A stretch of DNA of 64,000 nt from positions 226,400 through 290,399 of the forward strand of contig NW_004450383.1 of assembly GCF_000321225.1 (NCBI RefSeq), read 5' to 3'. This DNA is from Odobenus rosmarus divergens (lineage: Eukaryota > Chordata > Mammalia > Carnivora > Odobenidae). Each line of letters starts with the position of its first letter. Positions within the stretch are counted from its first letter, which is position 1. Below the pieces are notes generated by a model. That model saw nothing but the letters and a program-made list of their open reading frames with translations, did not search any database and was not told the DNA's origin. A program made the translations under genes and the position numbers. Below, piece after piece: positions 26,946 through 41,205 of the stretch.

Positions 26946-27839
26946 CTCCCCTACCTATATCTATATATTTCATTGTCAGGTATGTATCTTCATCGTGACT
27001 CTCCATAATCCTGCTTTTTATTTGTTTGTTTTGCTTACATCTTGTCTACTTACTTAACCTTTATCCTGATTCAATAGCCATAGTGGAGGGCAGTTCAGGT
27101 TTTTATATTTACCCCTCTTATATTTTCTCATATTAATTTTCATCTGGAGTTTTTGTGACCTTATATTGAAACAATTTACATTTCATATATATTTACATAG
27201 ACAGTCAGAATTTTCTTAAATAAGCGTGATTGTCAAGACTTTAGGGGTTTATAAAAATCTGAATGGAACAGATCTAAGTGTCTAAATATTTAAGATCTAA
27301 GAAACTTCAAATATACCATCAGTAACCTCTTTACCACTTAACGCTAAGTCAGGGTATTTGAAGACATACAGTTGTTTCAAATTCAGTTAACTATAGTATC
27401 GTTCAGCCTATATTGCTCCTTGTTTACAATGATACCAGAAGAGATTTTCCTTAAACGTATTGCAGAAGTCAAGATGCTAATTTTATATGTTCTAGTCTAC
27501 TAGAGATCTGGGTGGAGGGGACTACATTAAAAACAAAACAAAAAACCTTAGGCTTTTAAAGGTGGAATTGTCCTTAGATAAAGCATAGTCTAGTCCAATC
27601 CTATAAATTTAAAGATCGGAAAAAGACACGAGTCTCAATGTCATAGTTGACTACAACTGAAGCCTAAATATTCAGGATATTTTGACTTCAAGCCCACGTC
27701 TTTTCACATATACCTGGAACAGTAATTATCTTCATGGGGCTTCCTGAATGATCATTTTTATAAGAAGATACCATGATGTTGAAGCCACTGACTTTTTCTC
27801 GCTATTCCTCAAATACCCACTGCCCTATTAAGATTGTGT

Positions 27840-28160
27840 GTCCTTACCTATCTGCCCCTTCTTCCTGAAATGTCTATTCTGGAGCTGCTCCTCCACAAAA
27901 TTCTGCTCAGTTTTGAAGGTCATTGTCTTCAGAAGCCTCTGCTGACCCCTCTAACAAGTTGGTTACTTCTATTTCTATGCTCCTGTCCTGCCTTGTCTGT
28001 ACTTTGTTATACTGACTTAATAACTTTCAGAGCACTTAGCAGAATGTTTGAACTGTTGGTTTAGGAATGCTTTCCCTCAGATAGACCAGGAATTATTTAC
28101 AGTCTTCTAAATCTTTACATTCCATAATGCCTAGAGTATAGTAGGTTCTTAGTATCATTT
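27840..28160 (+). repeat. L2 LINE 3' end
   Basis: CTCAGTTTTGAAGGTCATTG, CAGAAGCCTCTGCTGACCCC, TTCAGAGCACTTAGCAGAATG and CATAATGCCTAGAGTATAGTAGG match the L2 3' order. Confidence 0.75.
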
Positions 28161-28331
28161 CCTTACTTAAATTCATTGACCCTTAGCAGAATTTTGGAGG
28201 TCTTACACTGTTGTGCAGTAGTGAAAACAGATTTTATTGTTTAAACCATAATCTGATAAACGGAAGTTTCCTTTTATAAAGTAGTTGGCTAGGACTGAGC
28301 AACATGAAAAAAAAAATCAGCTTTCATGTGG

Positions 28332-28480
28332 GCAATAACAATAGCTAAGAGCTGCTGAGCACTTCTTCGGTGCAAAGTATTGGGCCACATCATCCCCATA
28401 TATCACCTCATTTAAACTTAAAGTCACCCCGAGAACCTCATTTTACAAATGAAGAATGTAAGGCTTGGAAAGGCAATGTT
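28332..28480 (-). repeat. MIR fragment, antisense
   Basis: GCTGAGCACTTCTTCGGTGCAAAG, ATCACCTCATTTAAACTTAAAG and CATTTTACAAATGAAGAATGTAAGG fit antisense MIR. Confidence 0.75.
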
Positions 28481-28911
28481 ATACTCAACAGTGGGCTTCT
28501 CAGCACCATGATTTAACAGAATTTTTAATTTTCCCACATATTAATTCAGTGTATATCAGAATAAACACATTTTTTAAAAAAATAAATAAATTATATGCAG
28601 AACAACATTTTTCTTGTCTTTTGCCCATCTATTATCCTCTACTTTTTGTTAGCTTTATTATATAATAAAAATCAAATTGACTTACCTGAATTTCCACTCT
28701 TACGTTGTTTTATAAACTTAGATAGCAGTTAATCTAGATGACAAAGCATCTTCTCCTTGTCATATCTACACCCCACTCTTTTTTGCATCTGGCTCGCGTC
28801 AATTACCACTTTTAAAATGAAGAACATTTGAAAGACTGACTCAATTTCTGGACTCCTTCTAAAAGGGCTCTTATATTCCTGCTCATTGTGGAGAGGGAAA
28901 AAAAAAACGCA

Positions 28912-29097
28912 CCTTTTTTTTAAAGATTTTATTTATTTATTTGACAGAGAGAGATAGCTAGAGAGGAAACACAGTGGGAGAGGGAGAGGCAGGCTTCCCA
29001 CTGAGCAGGGAGCCCGATGCGGGGCTCAATCCCAGGACCCTGGGATCATGACCTGAGCTGAAGGCAGACGCTTAACGACTGAGCCACCCAGGTGCCC
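28912..29097 (-). mobile_element. CAN SINE, antisense
   Basis: It runs from TTTTTTTTAAAGATTTTATTTATTTATTTGACAG to GAGCCACCCAGGTGCCC. No clear flanking duplication. Confidence 0.95.
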
Positions 29098-29567
29098 TGA
29101 AAACCTCACATTTTGAAAAAGAGTTTGAAAAATAGTATTTTTGTACATTTCTAATCTTTTCCAAGTCCAAATCACTGGTCCATTATGCAGTAATAACCTT
29201 GTCTTGTGATTGCTTATGTTTTCAGTGTATTTGTTTGGTTTCATTTTATATCTTTTGTTTGCTTGCTTTTAAAAAAACAGTGAAGATTTGAAGGATTTTG
29301 AACTAAAATGTCAATGAATAATATTAAAGTCTGTTACTTACCAGACTCCGGGTTTTTTGATTTCTTTAATAAATATTTTAATGACCTTTTTTTTTTTTGG
29401 TTAAGTTAAAAAAAAAAAAAGCACTTCAAGGGAAAGATGAGTGTGGTAGTCTATTTATTTCATTTAATACCTTGCCCACTGTATGAAGGGTATGTGTGCA
29501 TGTGTGTGTGTAATTGTTAGTCTTTAACATCTGTTCTAGACAAAATCATTAAAAACTCATGTGAGAT

Positions 29568-29760
29568 GGGGTACCTGGGTGGCTCAGTCAGTTAAGCGTC
29601 TGCCTTTGGCTCGGGTCATGAACCCAGAGTCCCAGTTTCGAGCCCCATGTCAGGCTCTCAGCTCAGGGGGGCTCTGCTTCTTCCTCTGAGCCCCCCTTTT
29701 GCTCTCTCTCTCTCTCACCCTTTCTCAAATAAATAATTAAAATCTCTTAAAACAAAACCA
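29568..29760 (+). mobile_element. CAN SINE, sense
   Basis: The head is GGGGTACCTGGGTGGCTCAG and the tail AAATAAATAATTAAAATCTC with a CAAAACCAAAC run. It abuts an old L1 fragment on its right side. Confidence 0.93.
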
Positions 29761-29761
29761 A

Positions 29762-30430
29762 ACAAAACACCTCATGGGAGACCACAATGCAATGCCACAC
29801 CATATTCACCAGAATGGAACAAATGAAAAAAATTTTTAAAAATCAAGTATTGACAAAGATATAAAGCAACCAGATTTGGCAATGGAAACGTAAATTGGCA
29901 CAGCCACTTTGTAAAGCAGTATCTATTAAAGCTACTCTTAATGACCTGTAATGGGTCATGACCCAGTAATTCCACTCCTAGATATTCCGTGACAGAAATA
30001 TATATTCTTCAAAAGACATACTTGAGTACTGACGGCACCATCTACATTCATGCTAAAACACAAAGTACCTAAGTGACCGTTAAATGTTGAACAGATACAT
30101 GAATGTGGTGTATTCACAAAATGAAATGCTATACTATATATCACTGAAAAGAAAAAACAACCACACACAAAAACAGAGATGGATCTCACATATGTAATGT
30201 TGAGTAAAACTCAGACCCAACAGAGTATATATTATATGAATCCATTGTATAAACTACAAAACATTTACATAAGGTAGCAAACTTAGCCTGTGCTACTGGA
30301 AGTTGAGCAAGTGGTTACTTTTGGGAAAGTGAAGTGATAGAAAAGTTTCACTAAAGAGGCTCTGCTCTCTGTAATGTTGTATCTGTTGATTCAGATTCTG
30401 TTTGCAAAGGTAAGTTTGCTTTGTGAAATT
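29762..30430 (+). mobile_element. Old L1 3' region (L1M type)
   Basis: AAATTGGCACAGCCACTTTG, CATGACCCAGTAATTCCACTCCTAG and CATCTACATTCATGCTAAAAC are the terminal L1 ORF2 region found in mammalian L1s; GAATCCATTGTATAAACTAC and a 3' UTR follow. It is broken by many changes and not functional. Confidence 0.8.
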
Positions 30431-30886
30431 TCAGCAATCTGAACAATGATATGTGCAATTTTCAGTCTATTATATACACAGGTTGAAGTGTGTGGAAAAT
30501 AAATAAATAATCATTATATTTATTTAACAAACAGTTCTTCTCTATGCCTGCTTTATATTTCTCTTCTAGAGTTAAGCGTTTTTGGAAGTTGGGTGTTATA
30601 TTACTAGGCAGCGTTTTTGCGTTTGAGGAGATTGCAGAAGGAAATGAAGGAGGCATGTCAAGTGTTTACCAGAAAGCTGAATTATAAATAAAGCATATGA
30701 CTTTTCCTTGAAATTTTCAGAAAACTCAGGTGATATCTTTTCAGGCACTGATTTCTAAATTTTATTTCCAAGCAATTTCCAAAATATGACTTGCTACGTG
30801 TCTTATAAAGAAGCTGGAGGGGGAAAAAAAAGAAAAGATTTTATTAGATGACTCATTTGGAATATTTTATAGAAGTGGGGGAAAAT

Positions 30887-31459
<573 letters not shown>

Positions 31460-31492
31460 TAAAAAAGCTTTAGTAAGAAAAAGTCAATTTTT

Positions 31493-31698
31493 ATTTTTTT
31501 TAAAGATTTTATTAATTTATTTGTCAGAGAGAGAGAGAGAGAGCACGCGTGCACAAGCAGGGGGAGGTGCAGAGGGAGAAGCAGTTTCCCTGCTGAGCTC
31601 CCCAATAGGGAGCCTTTGCAGGGCTTGATCCCAGAACCATGGGATCATGACCTGAGCCAAAGGCAGACACTTAACCAACTAGCCACCCAGGCATCCCA
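31493..31698 (-). mobile_element. CAN SINE, antisense, close to a splice donor
   Basis: It runs from TTTTTTTTAAAGATTTTATTAATTTATTTGTCAG to AGCCACCCAGGCATCCC. AAAAAGTCAATTTTT flanks both ends (31478-31492 and 31699-31713). The left duplication begins 33 bases after the exon end at 31445. Confidence 0.95.
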
Positions 31699-32324
31699 AA
31701 AAAGTCAATTTTTAAAGTATGACAAAACAGAGAGGGAAAAATAACAGAAAAGATGAGGAAAAAAAAGCAAATAAATACCTGTCAACCAATTTTAAGGAAA
31801 GTTTGAAATACCTTGAAGATTATATATAATAGTACATTAAAGGGAACCTTTAAACAAAAGCAAAAAATAAACAAATTTGCTAAAAACCTACTCTAAGTAA
31901 CAGGGCAAAACTAGCTAAAGTGCTTTAAGTGAACTTAAAATAGAAATTCAAAGATATATTTTAAAATTTTAATTAAACTCGAATGTGAGCCAGTGATAGT
32001 CTAGCTTTATGTGTCTTGGAAAATGCATAGTTTACAGGCCAAGATTAAGGTAAATTTAATTTAATAATTTGGAAATAGATGATCTAGAAAAAAATTAATG
32101 TGGTTATCCCTCTATTCTAGAATAACTTCATCTAGAGACAACATTATAATTTGGATTCCAGGGGAAAAATCATTTATACAACCAAAGTGAATAAAAAGTT
32201 TTTGTATCAGTTAGAGTTCTGCTTTCTAGTTAAATAGAATAATGAGGCAAGTAGTTATTTCTTAATACAGAAACAAATTAATAAGTAAATCTTATGTCCA
32301 CTTGCTAACATTAAAATTATATGT

Positions 32325-32395
32325 ATTTATTTCTATATAATTTCTGTATATTTATTTATATATCATTTATATATAAATAAATATATATATAAAAT
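32325..32395. repeat. AT-rich low-complexity tract
   Basis: TATATTTATTTATATATC and TATATATAAATAAATATATA runs. Confidence 0.85.
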
Positions 32396-33230
32396 CATAC
32401 AAATGCTGCCCTTGTTTTCAGTTCTTACTCTAGTATTTGCATGGAAATACTTGTCTTCTAAAATAATGAATAGCATATGAGCATAATCAATTTTAGCCTA
32501 GAATGTTAAAAGTATGTCCTAATAAATTTTTTAAACAATAAAATAATAGCTCATCAACATGGAACAATCCCTTTTTTTCTCTGTTGGAATTACAAGGTAA
32601 GCGTATGCTCTGAGAATAGTTTTAGCTAAGCTACTTCTTCTTAGGATGGTATATAAATTATAATATTGTTGTTTAATCAACTGTACTCTCTTATATCCTG
32701 AAGACTGTTTAGCTATTCATTTTCATGGTGTTCATTCATTGCTTGGGGAAATTTTCTTGTATAAATCTATAATGTAACAATTTTCAATGTGTGGGCACTT
32801 CAGTATTACATAAACCATTGCCTTTGAAGTCATGTGTTTTTCAGAATATAGATTAATTGAACTCCTTGTAGATGAGAGGCACAAGAGCCTTTGTCATTTA
32901 GATTAAAACCATTAAGTAAAATGCATTTCTAAAGTGCAAATGATTTCATCCAAATGTTATTTTGTGATTGAAAATATGCATCTATTATGCTATTATTATA
33001 AGTTAAAACTGGTGAAATGGAAATGTTTCTAATGCAGAAGAAAATATGAGATAAATAGCTACATTTTCAATTTATCACTCAGAAGGTGACATTTTCTCAT
33101 CTATATTGAATTTCACACATAAAAGTACTCATTAAGTTATTTGATCTTTCACAAAAGAAGAAAAGTATGTGTGTCATTAGCATGTTCCCATAATTATGCA
33201 TAGCCTCACTTTTTAAATGTCTAACTGTAG

Positions 33231-33545
<315 letters not shown>

Positions 33546-33751
33546 TAGTCACTGTCCATGGAGTTGCATGGTTATACACCCTTTGTTCTTTTATAATCCG
33601 TTGAATTTCATTTATTTCATATTAGTTATTTCAATTTTTTTTTCCACTTGGCAATCTGGTGTACCTCAATTAACTTCTCAACTGCTCCATTTAAGCAACC
33701 ATGCTTCTAAATTTCTTTTCAGATGATGGGAATAAGGAATCAATAGATATA

Positions 33752-33805
33752 TAAAAAGATGATAGATGACAGATAGATAGATACATAGAGAGATAGCTAG
33801 ATAAT
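33752..33805. repeat. Degenerate GATA repeat
   Basis: Imperfect GATA/GACA/GAGA units (GACAGATAGATAGATACATAG). Confidence 0.85.
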
Positions 33806-34215
33806 CATATTTTCAGAGCTTACAGAAAATTATATTCTTATATTCTGTTGATAGATGATTTCCCATGACTTAATGATTGAAGTTTTGGCAATATTTGATA
33901 ATTTAGGATTCATATTCATTAAAGATAACTATGAAGGAAAATGTGTCAAATAAATAATGGATAATTTAAGGGCTATCGAGGCATGCATTGACTCAATATG
34001 TATAATCAATAAAAATGAATCTATTATGATAGATGAATTAAGACAGCAATCCATTTTATGTTGTGAAATAAAGAATAACAATAATTAAATTATTGCAAGT
34101 TTAGAACCACCATCCCAACCTTTGGAAAAGAGTGTTTTAGCTGATAAAAAGAAAAAAAAAATTCTGTAGGGAAAATGAAGGACTTTTGATTAAGACTTAA
34201 GTCATTTCCTATTTA

Positions 34216-34408
34216 TTTTATTTTTTTTAAAGATTTTATTTATTTGTTTGTCAGAGAGAGAGAGCACAAGCAGGAGGAGTGGCAGGCAGAGAAAGAAGCA
34301 GGCTCCCTGCTGAGCATGGAGCTGGATGTGGGACTCGATCCCAGGACCCTGGGATCATGACCTGAGCTGAAGACCGACACTGAACTGTTTGAGCCACGCA
34401 GGTGCCCC
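34216..34408 (-). mobile_element. CAN SINE, antisense, perfect 17-bp duplication
   Basis: It runs from TTTTTTTTAAAGATTTTATTTATTTG to GAGCCACGCAGGTGCCCC. AAGTCATTTCCTATTTA flanks both sides (34199-34215 and 34409-34425). Confidence 0.97.
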
Positions 34409-35234
34409 AAGTCATTTCCTATTTAAAGTAGGAAATGAGGAGGCAACAATTTCTTCAGGTCATTAGCCATTCAGTGGTTGTCAGTACTCGTTTTTATGAC
34501 AGAACAAGATACAAATGGTCATTTTATAATTATTTTATAAAGCTGTTAAAACTCTCAAAAGTATTTAATTTGAATTTACTTTAATTGTAAATTTAATTGT
34601 AGGTCACAGATCTGTGTAAGTTTAATATGCTACAAAATCAGGCAAATTGTTAGAGATTTGATCTGTGGTTCAAGACCTTGTCTTTTCTATGGAGGCAAAA
34701 TGCCCTGCAGATGAAAATGAGAATGAGCAGGATGCCCTCTGTGACTTACTCAGTATATTATTCAGTATATAAAATGTGGGTATTCCTGTGGATCCCAAAT
34801 CAAGTAAAAAAATATGATCTTCCAGGTTAATGTGGGTCTGAAGGCTTTCATAGTGATGAGATTGTTTTCACAGCCTCTGTGGGTTATATAACGGACAGGA
34901 TGATATGTAACTGATGAAATTTCTTTTTAAAATCCTAGACTTTTATAGAAATAGCACAAGCAACCACAGAGGCTTGAAGTTGGGAGGTGATGAGCAGTCA
35001 CACTCTCAGAGCATCTTTTTCAGGAAGCTATATAGAATGCAAATTTTTCTGGGGTTTTTGTGTTGTTTTGTTTTGTTTGTATTTTTTTTCCTGCTATATA
35101 GCCCAATTTCAAATTCCTCTCTTTACCTGAATTGCCCCATTTCCATTTTTGCTTGATGTGCATATTTTCAAAACCCAGCTAATGAGAACCTTGGGAATAG
35201 TTCAAGGGAGGGCTGTTGAGTGTTTAGGTTTAGA

Positions 35235-35440
35235 TGGTGGCCACTTGATATTGGGTTAATTCATTTTTCTAAACTTCATTTTTCTCATCTGTAAAATGGT
35301 TATAGCTGTAGTACCTAGTTCATTGTTATGAGTTAGTTATGAGGATTAAACTAATTAACCATGCCAGGCAGACCTAATATAATCCCTGGAATATAAGAAG
35401 GAATCAGAATTTAGATGTTATTATAACTCTTATTATAGTG
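35235..35440 (+). repeat. MIR fragment
   Basis: TTCATTTTTCTCATCTGTAAAATGG, TAGTTATGAGGATTAAAC and ATAATCCCTGGAATATAAGAAGG fit MIR order. Confidence 0.75.
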
Positions 35441-35519
35441 AGTATAACCTGGTATCTATCCAGCCTATCGATCTAGTTTATAAAACCAATTATAGTAGGG
35501 AATGAATTCCATTTTATAA

Positions 35520-35755
35520 AACACTAACATTTATGAGAGTCTACTAGGTTCTTTTATATATAGTTATCCTATTTAATCCTTACTATAATCCTGTTGTTAT
35601 CCTACCCCCACCACCACCACCATTTTTCATCGGAGGAATCTGAGCCTTAGAGATTTTAGATAACTTGCCCAAGATCATCAAGGTTATAAGTGACAGAACC
35701 ATGATTTGTATGAAGTTTTTCATATTCTAAACCCCAGCTTTTTCTCACTAGATGG
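35520..35755 (-). repeat. MIR fragment, antisense
   Basis: ACATTTATGAGAGTCTACTAGG, CTATTTAATCCTTACTATAATCCTG, TCTGAGCCTTAGAGATTTTAG and TAACTTGCCCAAGATCATCAAGG are clear antisense MIR. Confidence 0.85.
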
Positions 35756-38700
35756 TTTTATCTCAAAAAGATCTAGGAGAAGGTGAATCTTGAATATTTT
35801 CTCTCAAGGTACCAAACACATACAAGGCTGTTACATGGATTAAGAAATTGTTCACATGTAGATTTTTAAGGTTTAGTTCATATTTACAATGAATTTTAAT
35901 AAATAGATTTATGAAAATTTAACTTCGCAAAAAAAATAACTTTAAGTTAGTTTTGTTTCATTTAAGTATTTCTTTCAGACTGGGTTTATTTGTGCCTAAA
36001 TCTTTAATGGGAAGAATGAGATAAAATCACCCTGTGGACAAATATAGAAAGCAAATTATTGCCCATGGGAATTTTCCCCCCATTTTCAAATTAGTTCTGC
36101 TTGCTTTTAAGCTTATTGAAACTTACAATTAAGGCTGTTGATTTTAATAAATTCCACTGTAGGTATACATTTAAGTGACCAAATTCAGAGAACTATGCTT
36201 TCAAATATAATGACTTTAAAAATTTTACTTCTCCAGTTTTCTTTAAACTTTTCTTCACTACTCTGACTATGCTTTAAAACAAATGTGTTCCTTTTTGTAT
36301 TTCTGGTTCCATGTATGCATATGTATATGTTTCTTATTTTGTTATCTTTTCAAAGTTCACAATCTTCAGTCACATAAAATGCAAATTATTTGTAAGCATT
36401 CATATGAACGGACCCAAATTTAGCAATGCTAGGTTATTTGGACTGTTTTTATTTCTTTTTAGATTTTTTTGTACCTTTAATTTTATGTATCTCTCATGCC
36501 AATTCTCTAGTCCATACTTGCTTAAAAACCATCATTTAGTCCTTAGCATTACCAACTTCATAGAAAGCTCATGTTATAGATAGTGGCCAAATTGTAACCA
36601 AATTGTATTCCAAAAGTTTGCTTCTGTTTCAGCTTTTTGGAATCTAGATGGTCTTTCCCTGGCACAAGGTTGCAAATGATGGATACATTCCCAGAACAAA
36701 CCATAGATGAGGTTTTGAATTTTATGTCAAGAATAAAGCTAATACTAACATTTACCAAAATAACTTATGTATACATAGGTTCTTACATAGGTTATATAAG
36801 AAGGTGCCTGATTCTTTGGACAATAAGACAACTGATATTCAAAACTAATTACAGAAACTTTTTGTTTATATATGTTTAATTTTGACTCTCTTTAGCATAT
36901 AAATTGGTTGGAGTCTTTCAGTTTCTGTTGGTAGAATTTGGTGAAAATTATCTTAATTCTGGATGTTAGACAAGTAATAAATAACATTTTCATTGAAACA
37001 ACTTTTCTGAGTAACCTCTGCATTTATGTTTTAAGGTAATATTTTAACAAACTATTAAAATACAATAACAGCATAATATGGTCTTTACAATCTATAAAGG
37101 ATTGTATCATGCAGTGTCTTATTCCAAAAATCCATCAACACTGTGGAAGTAAACTTAGCATAACTGTTTTATCAGTGAAGTGACAATGTCTATAAAAAAT
37201 GCAAACTTAGGAGCAGAGCCATGACTGTCACAATGTTGAGTCCCAGGCTTGTGCTCGATTCAGAATAGCACACTGCTGGCTTTGACTGGAGGTCTCAATA
37301 AAGTTGGGAGGAAATCTGGTCTTAATTATAGTTGATACATGGCTTCAGAGAACTCCTTATGTTGTCCTCTATTTTAAACAGAGGAAACTTCTTTGACCAC
37401 GACCCATTTATCAGGGATTACTTAAGTGAAGGGAAATTTGTAGAGCAAGAGAAGAATCTTGATGGAAACTCAGAGCATAAATCTCAGAAGCAGGGATTTT
37501 TCTCCCCAAGAGGTGGCCTCCATTGCAGACACATAGTTAATATTTACACTCCAGCCTTTCCTAAGCTGACCTTTGGGAAGTTTTTGAGATCTCTTTCCTG
37601 CCAAGTTTTCTCAAACGTAAAATATGAATAATCATATCTATGGTGCAAGATAGCATATAGCTCTAAGCAATGAAAGACATGTAAATCACCTAATGCACTG
37701 CTCACCACATGATATTCCATAAGAAATCTCGGTCTCTTTTTCTTGTACCTGCAACTCTCTCCATAAACATGTATCCAGTTATCCTAAGGACCATGATGGC
37801 TAAGAGTTGTGAGGATTGATTTTTACCAACCAGCAGAAGAGGGAAGAGAAGAGGAGGAGATGAAAAAGATTTAATGTGCTATCAGTAGCTAAGTATTTCA
37901 CACATATAATCTTATTTACTACTTAATGATCAAGATGAAAGTTTTATCTTAAAAACAAACATATAACTATGTTTTACATTTTGGAAGAGATAAAAATAAT
38001 CGGCAGATAAAATGATATTTCAGTGAAGATATTTTATATTTAAGTGATTATCCTGGAGAGCTGTGTTTCTATGGAAATGGATAATCTGGTCATCTTTTTA
38101 AATGGCCAAAAGCAAAAAAAAAAAAAAAAAGGTACAAGAGAATTGATTACTTTGAAAATAAGAAACACTGCCCTGTTTTTGGCCAAGAAATGAGTACCTG
38201 ATTTTCTTTACTAAAGTTCACATTACAAGAAACATTGCTATTCCCATGGTCATCTCTCTAAATCAAGAAAAAACTTTCATATCTGTATTTAGCCTCCAAA
38301 TATACCAGAAATCATGCCAGGTCATGTTGCAAATAAACAAGGAGCTAATGAAAGAACATATTATTTTGGAAAGTAGATTAGCAAGTTCAGTGTTAGTAAT
38401 GACTTGTCTTTAGCCAGAAGTCCACACATTTTAGGAAGCCCACATATTTTGAAGTCAGTTTAAAAACATTAATTCATTCATCCTCATAGTCCCCCATTTA
38501 ACACATCTACTTCTGTTTCTAATTTTACGTGTCATTGATTTTTTATATGACCTTGGACAAGTAACAACATCTTTCTTTAATCATAAGTCAAATGAGAAAA
38601 ATGATAGCTCTGTATTATACATCTACACATTTTTTCTCACTTTTCTGACTCTTTAGATGATATATGCTGATTGTTATTTGTTATTTAGTTTAAAAATGAA

Positions 38701-39344
38701 TGTTAACAGTAGGGGAAACAGGGTGCAGCATATATGGGACCTCTGTACTATCACCGTAACATCTCTGTAAATCTAGAACAATCTTAACATTGAAAAAATA
38801 TAAAAAATTAAGAAAATAGAATAAAATGCATTTGAAGAGGTACTTTATCTTTGAAGAAATTCTGTATATTTCATGCCACTCTCCAAGCTCTCTATGCTAA
38901 AATTATATACATCAGATACCCATATATGTATATCAAATATGACTTATTCAAGTTAGTCAGCATTGTAGGTATATAGCCATGTAGAAAGCAAATTAGTATT
39001 AAGAGACCTGCTTTGCTCTCAGATGCTACCATTAATTAGCTGACAGACTCTAAGCTAATGCCTTAATTTTCTGTACTTCTCTTTTCTAGAAAGAATGGTG
39101 CCAATATGAGTTCTACTCAACCCAAATATTTCTTGTAAAGATAACAGAAAATATTAGATAGAAAACTGCTCTGATAAATTATATACACAAATGTATTTTA
39201 TATTTTTCTTATATAATTATGACTGGGGTGCATTGATCTCTTGATTTGACAATGTAAAAATCCATAATACTAACTTATACCTGTTCATGCTTTATAGTTT
39301 GTTTTTGTTTGTTGTTTGTTTTTGAGTTTCTTGATTGTGATCTT

Positions 39345-39478
39345 ACAAAGTAAGCCAAGAACGTATTATTGCTATTTAATAGCTGAGAAAATGCCGCTTA
39401 GAAAGATTAAAAATAATGAGTGGAAGCTTATGCCAGAAACCAAGTCTTGAACTTTTCAGACCAGTGCTGTGATATTCC
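39345..39478 (-). repeat. MIR fragment, antisense
   Basis: TTTAATAGCTGAGAAAATGCCGCTTAG and CAGAAACCAAGTCTTGAACTTTTCAG fit the later part of antisense MIR. Confidence 0.55.
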
Positions 39479-39553
39479 AAGTGGATTTCTTTATTATCTT
39501 ATTTACTGATGCACTATTTTGGATACTACCTTTTTTTTTTTTAATAGAACAGA

Positions 39554-39765
39554 CCAGGGGTGAGCAAACTTTCTTCTATAAAGTGCCAGGTAGTAAATAT
39601 TTGGGGATTTATAGCTTGTGGTCACAACTACTAAACTGCCATTGTGTCCTGAAAGCAACAATAAATATGAATGAACAGGTATGTCTGTGTTCCAGTAGAA
39701 CTTTATTGACCAAAGCAGGCAACAAGCTGGATGTGGCCCTGGGGCCATAGTTTTCTAACCTTTAC
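39554..39765 (+). mobile_element. hAT-Charlie non-autonomous element (MER20-like)
   Basis: AGGGGTGAGCAAACTTTCTTC, AAAGTGCCAGGTAGTAAATATTTGG, CAGTAGAACTTTATTGACC and GGATGTGGCCCTGGGGCCATAG match a common hAT MITE from end to end. Subfamily name uncertain. Confidence 0.8.
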
Positions 39766-39973
39766 AACAGACTAACCAAGCTTAGACAACTTAAATAACC
39801 CCTTTGCATTTGGAATTTACCAATCATTCACCTCTAAGGAAAGAAAAAAAAATTCTTTACCTATTCTCTGTTTTTTTGTTAAATGATGGGCTCTTTTCAT
39901 TAAAGTAGCACACAATTTACTTATTTCTAAGAGAAAAGATTTCTCATGTTTTTACAGAAAGAGTATCAGGAGG

Positions 39974-40000
39974 GTGTGTGTGTGTGTGTGTGTGTGTGTG
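39974..40000. repeat. GT microsatellite
   Basis: About thirteen GT units. Confidence 0.97.
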
Positions 40001-40404
40001 AACACTGATGTAATTTCTGGATAACATAAGACCATCTCCAAAACCTTCCAGACACCCAGATCTCTTCTGAGTACCAAGTCTGCATTCCCAGCTGTACACT
40101 GGACCTCTCCATATGGATGTCCTCCCACAGGCACACTGACTTCACATGCCAAACAGAACTCATTATCTCCTCAGCCAAATCAGTTCTTCCTTCTGCACTC
40201 TTTATTTCCAGTGATGGCATCATTCTTAGCCAGCCATCCAAGCTAGAAATTGTGTCATCTTTCACCACCCCCTCTCTTTCCTTCTATCCATATTGTAATA
40301 GTCACTAAGACCTACCTCCTAAAGCTGTTGCTCAGACTTACCACCATTCCTGTTTTCACTACCATTATGCTTATCCAGCTCTCATTGGTCCTCATACAGA
40401 TTAA

Positions 40405-40600
40405 TATAATAGCACAATGATAATCATGTGTGCTAGGCATTGTGCCAAACTATATATATTTTCTTCTTTCACATATTCCTTTTAAAAACCATTTGAGAGA
40501 ATATGATTTTCCCATTTTATAAAGTAGCTAGATTAATTGCCTAACTTGATAAAGACCTTAAAATCAGCTCTTTCTGATGCCAGTGCTCACGTCTTAGCAA
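40405..40600 (-). repeat. MIR fragment, antisense
   Basis: GTGTGCTAGGCATTGTGCCAAAC, TTTCCCATTTTATAAAGTAGC and CAGCTCTTTCTGATGCCAGTGC fit antisense MIR. Confidence 0.75.
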
Positions 40601-40679
40601 TTACATGTATAATTCCACTGTATTATCTCCTTTCTTCTAGTTGGATTTTCTGTTTCCAAGTTTCATCTAATGTTTTCAG

Positions 40680-41205
40680 TAGCATTGCTAGTTATATTTG
40701 TTTTTTTATTGATAAGTAACAAATTACCACAAATTTAGCAGCTTAAACCAACACATTTGCCTTCTTATGGTTTCTGTGGGTGGGGAGTCTTGGCACAGCT
40801 GAACTGGGTCCTCTTCTTAGGGTCTCAAGAGCTGCATTCAAGGAGTTGGCTGAGTTCTCACCTGAGGTTCAGGACCCTTTTCCAAATGCACAAGGTTACT
40901 GGATGTAAGTGTTTCCTTGTAAGTATAAGACTGAGAGCTTTAGTTCTTTGCTCAGTTCCTACAGGCCATCTACAGTTCCTTGCCATGTGGACTCCCCCAA
41001 CATGGCCACTTACTTCATCAAGTCAACAAGGACAGTCCCTCCAGTGAGTCATTAGCAAGATTCAGTTTTATATAATGATATATAGTCACAGGAGTAATGA
41101 GAAGCAAGTTCCCACTCAACTCAAGGGGAGGAATTGCACTAAAGCATAAACAAATGCCAGAAGATGGGTATCATGGGAGGCTCACCCCAAAGTCTGTTGA
41201 TACCA
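40680..41205 (-). mobile_element. MLT1-type MaLR LTR, antisense
   Basis: GATAAGTAACAAATTACCAC, TTAGCAGCTTAAACCAACAC, TCTCACCTGAGGTTCAGG, CAGTTCCTTGCCATGTGGAC and CTCAAGGGGAGGAATTGC read as a reverse-complemented MLT1 LTR. No internal retroviral gene is present. Confidence 0.7.

Noticed and set aside
38108..38131. A-run followed by GGTACAAG as a possible retrocopy tail
   Set aside because: No flanking duplication or recognisable body upstream; treated as a simple A-run.
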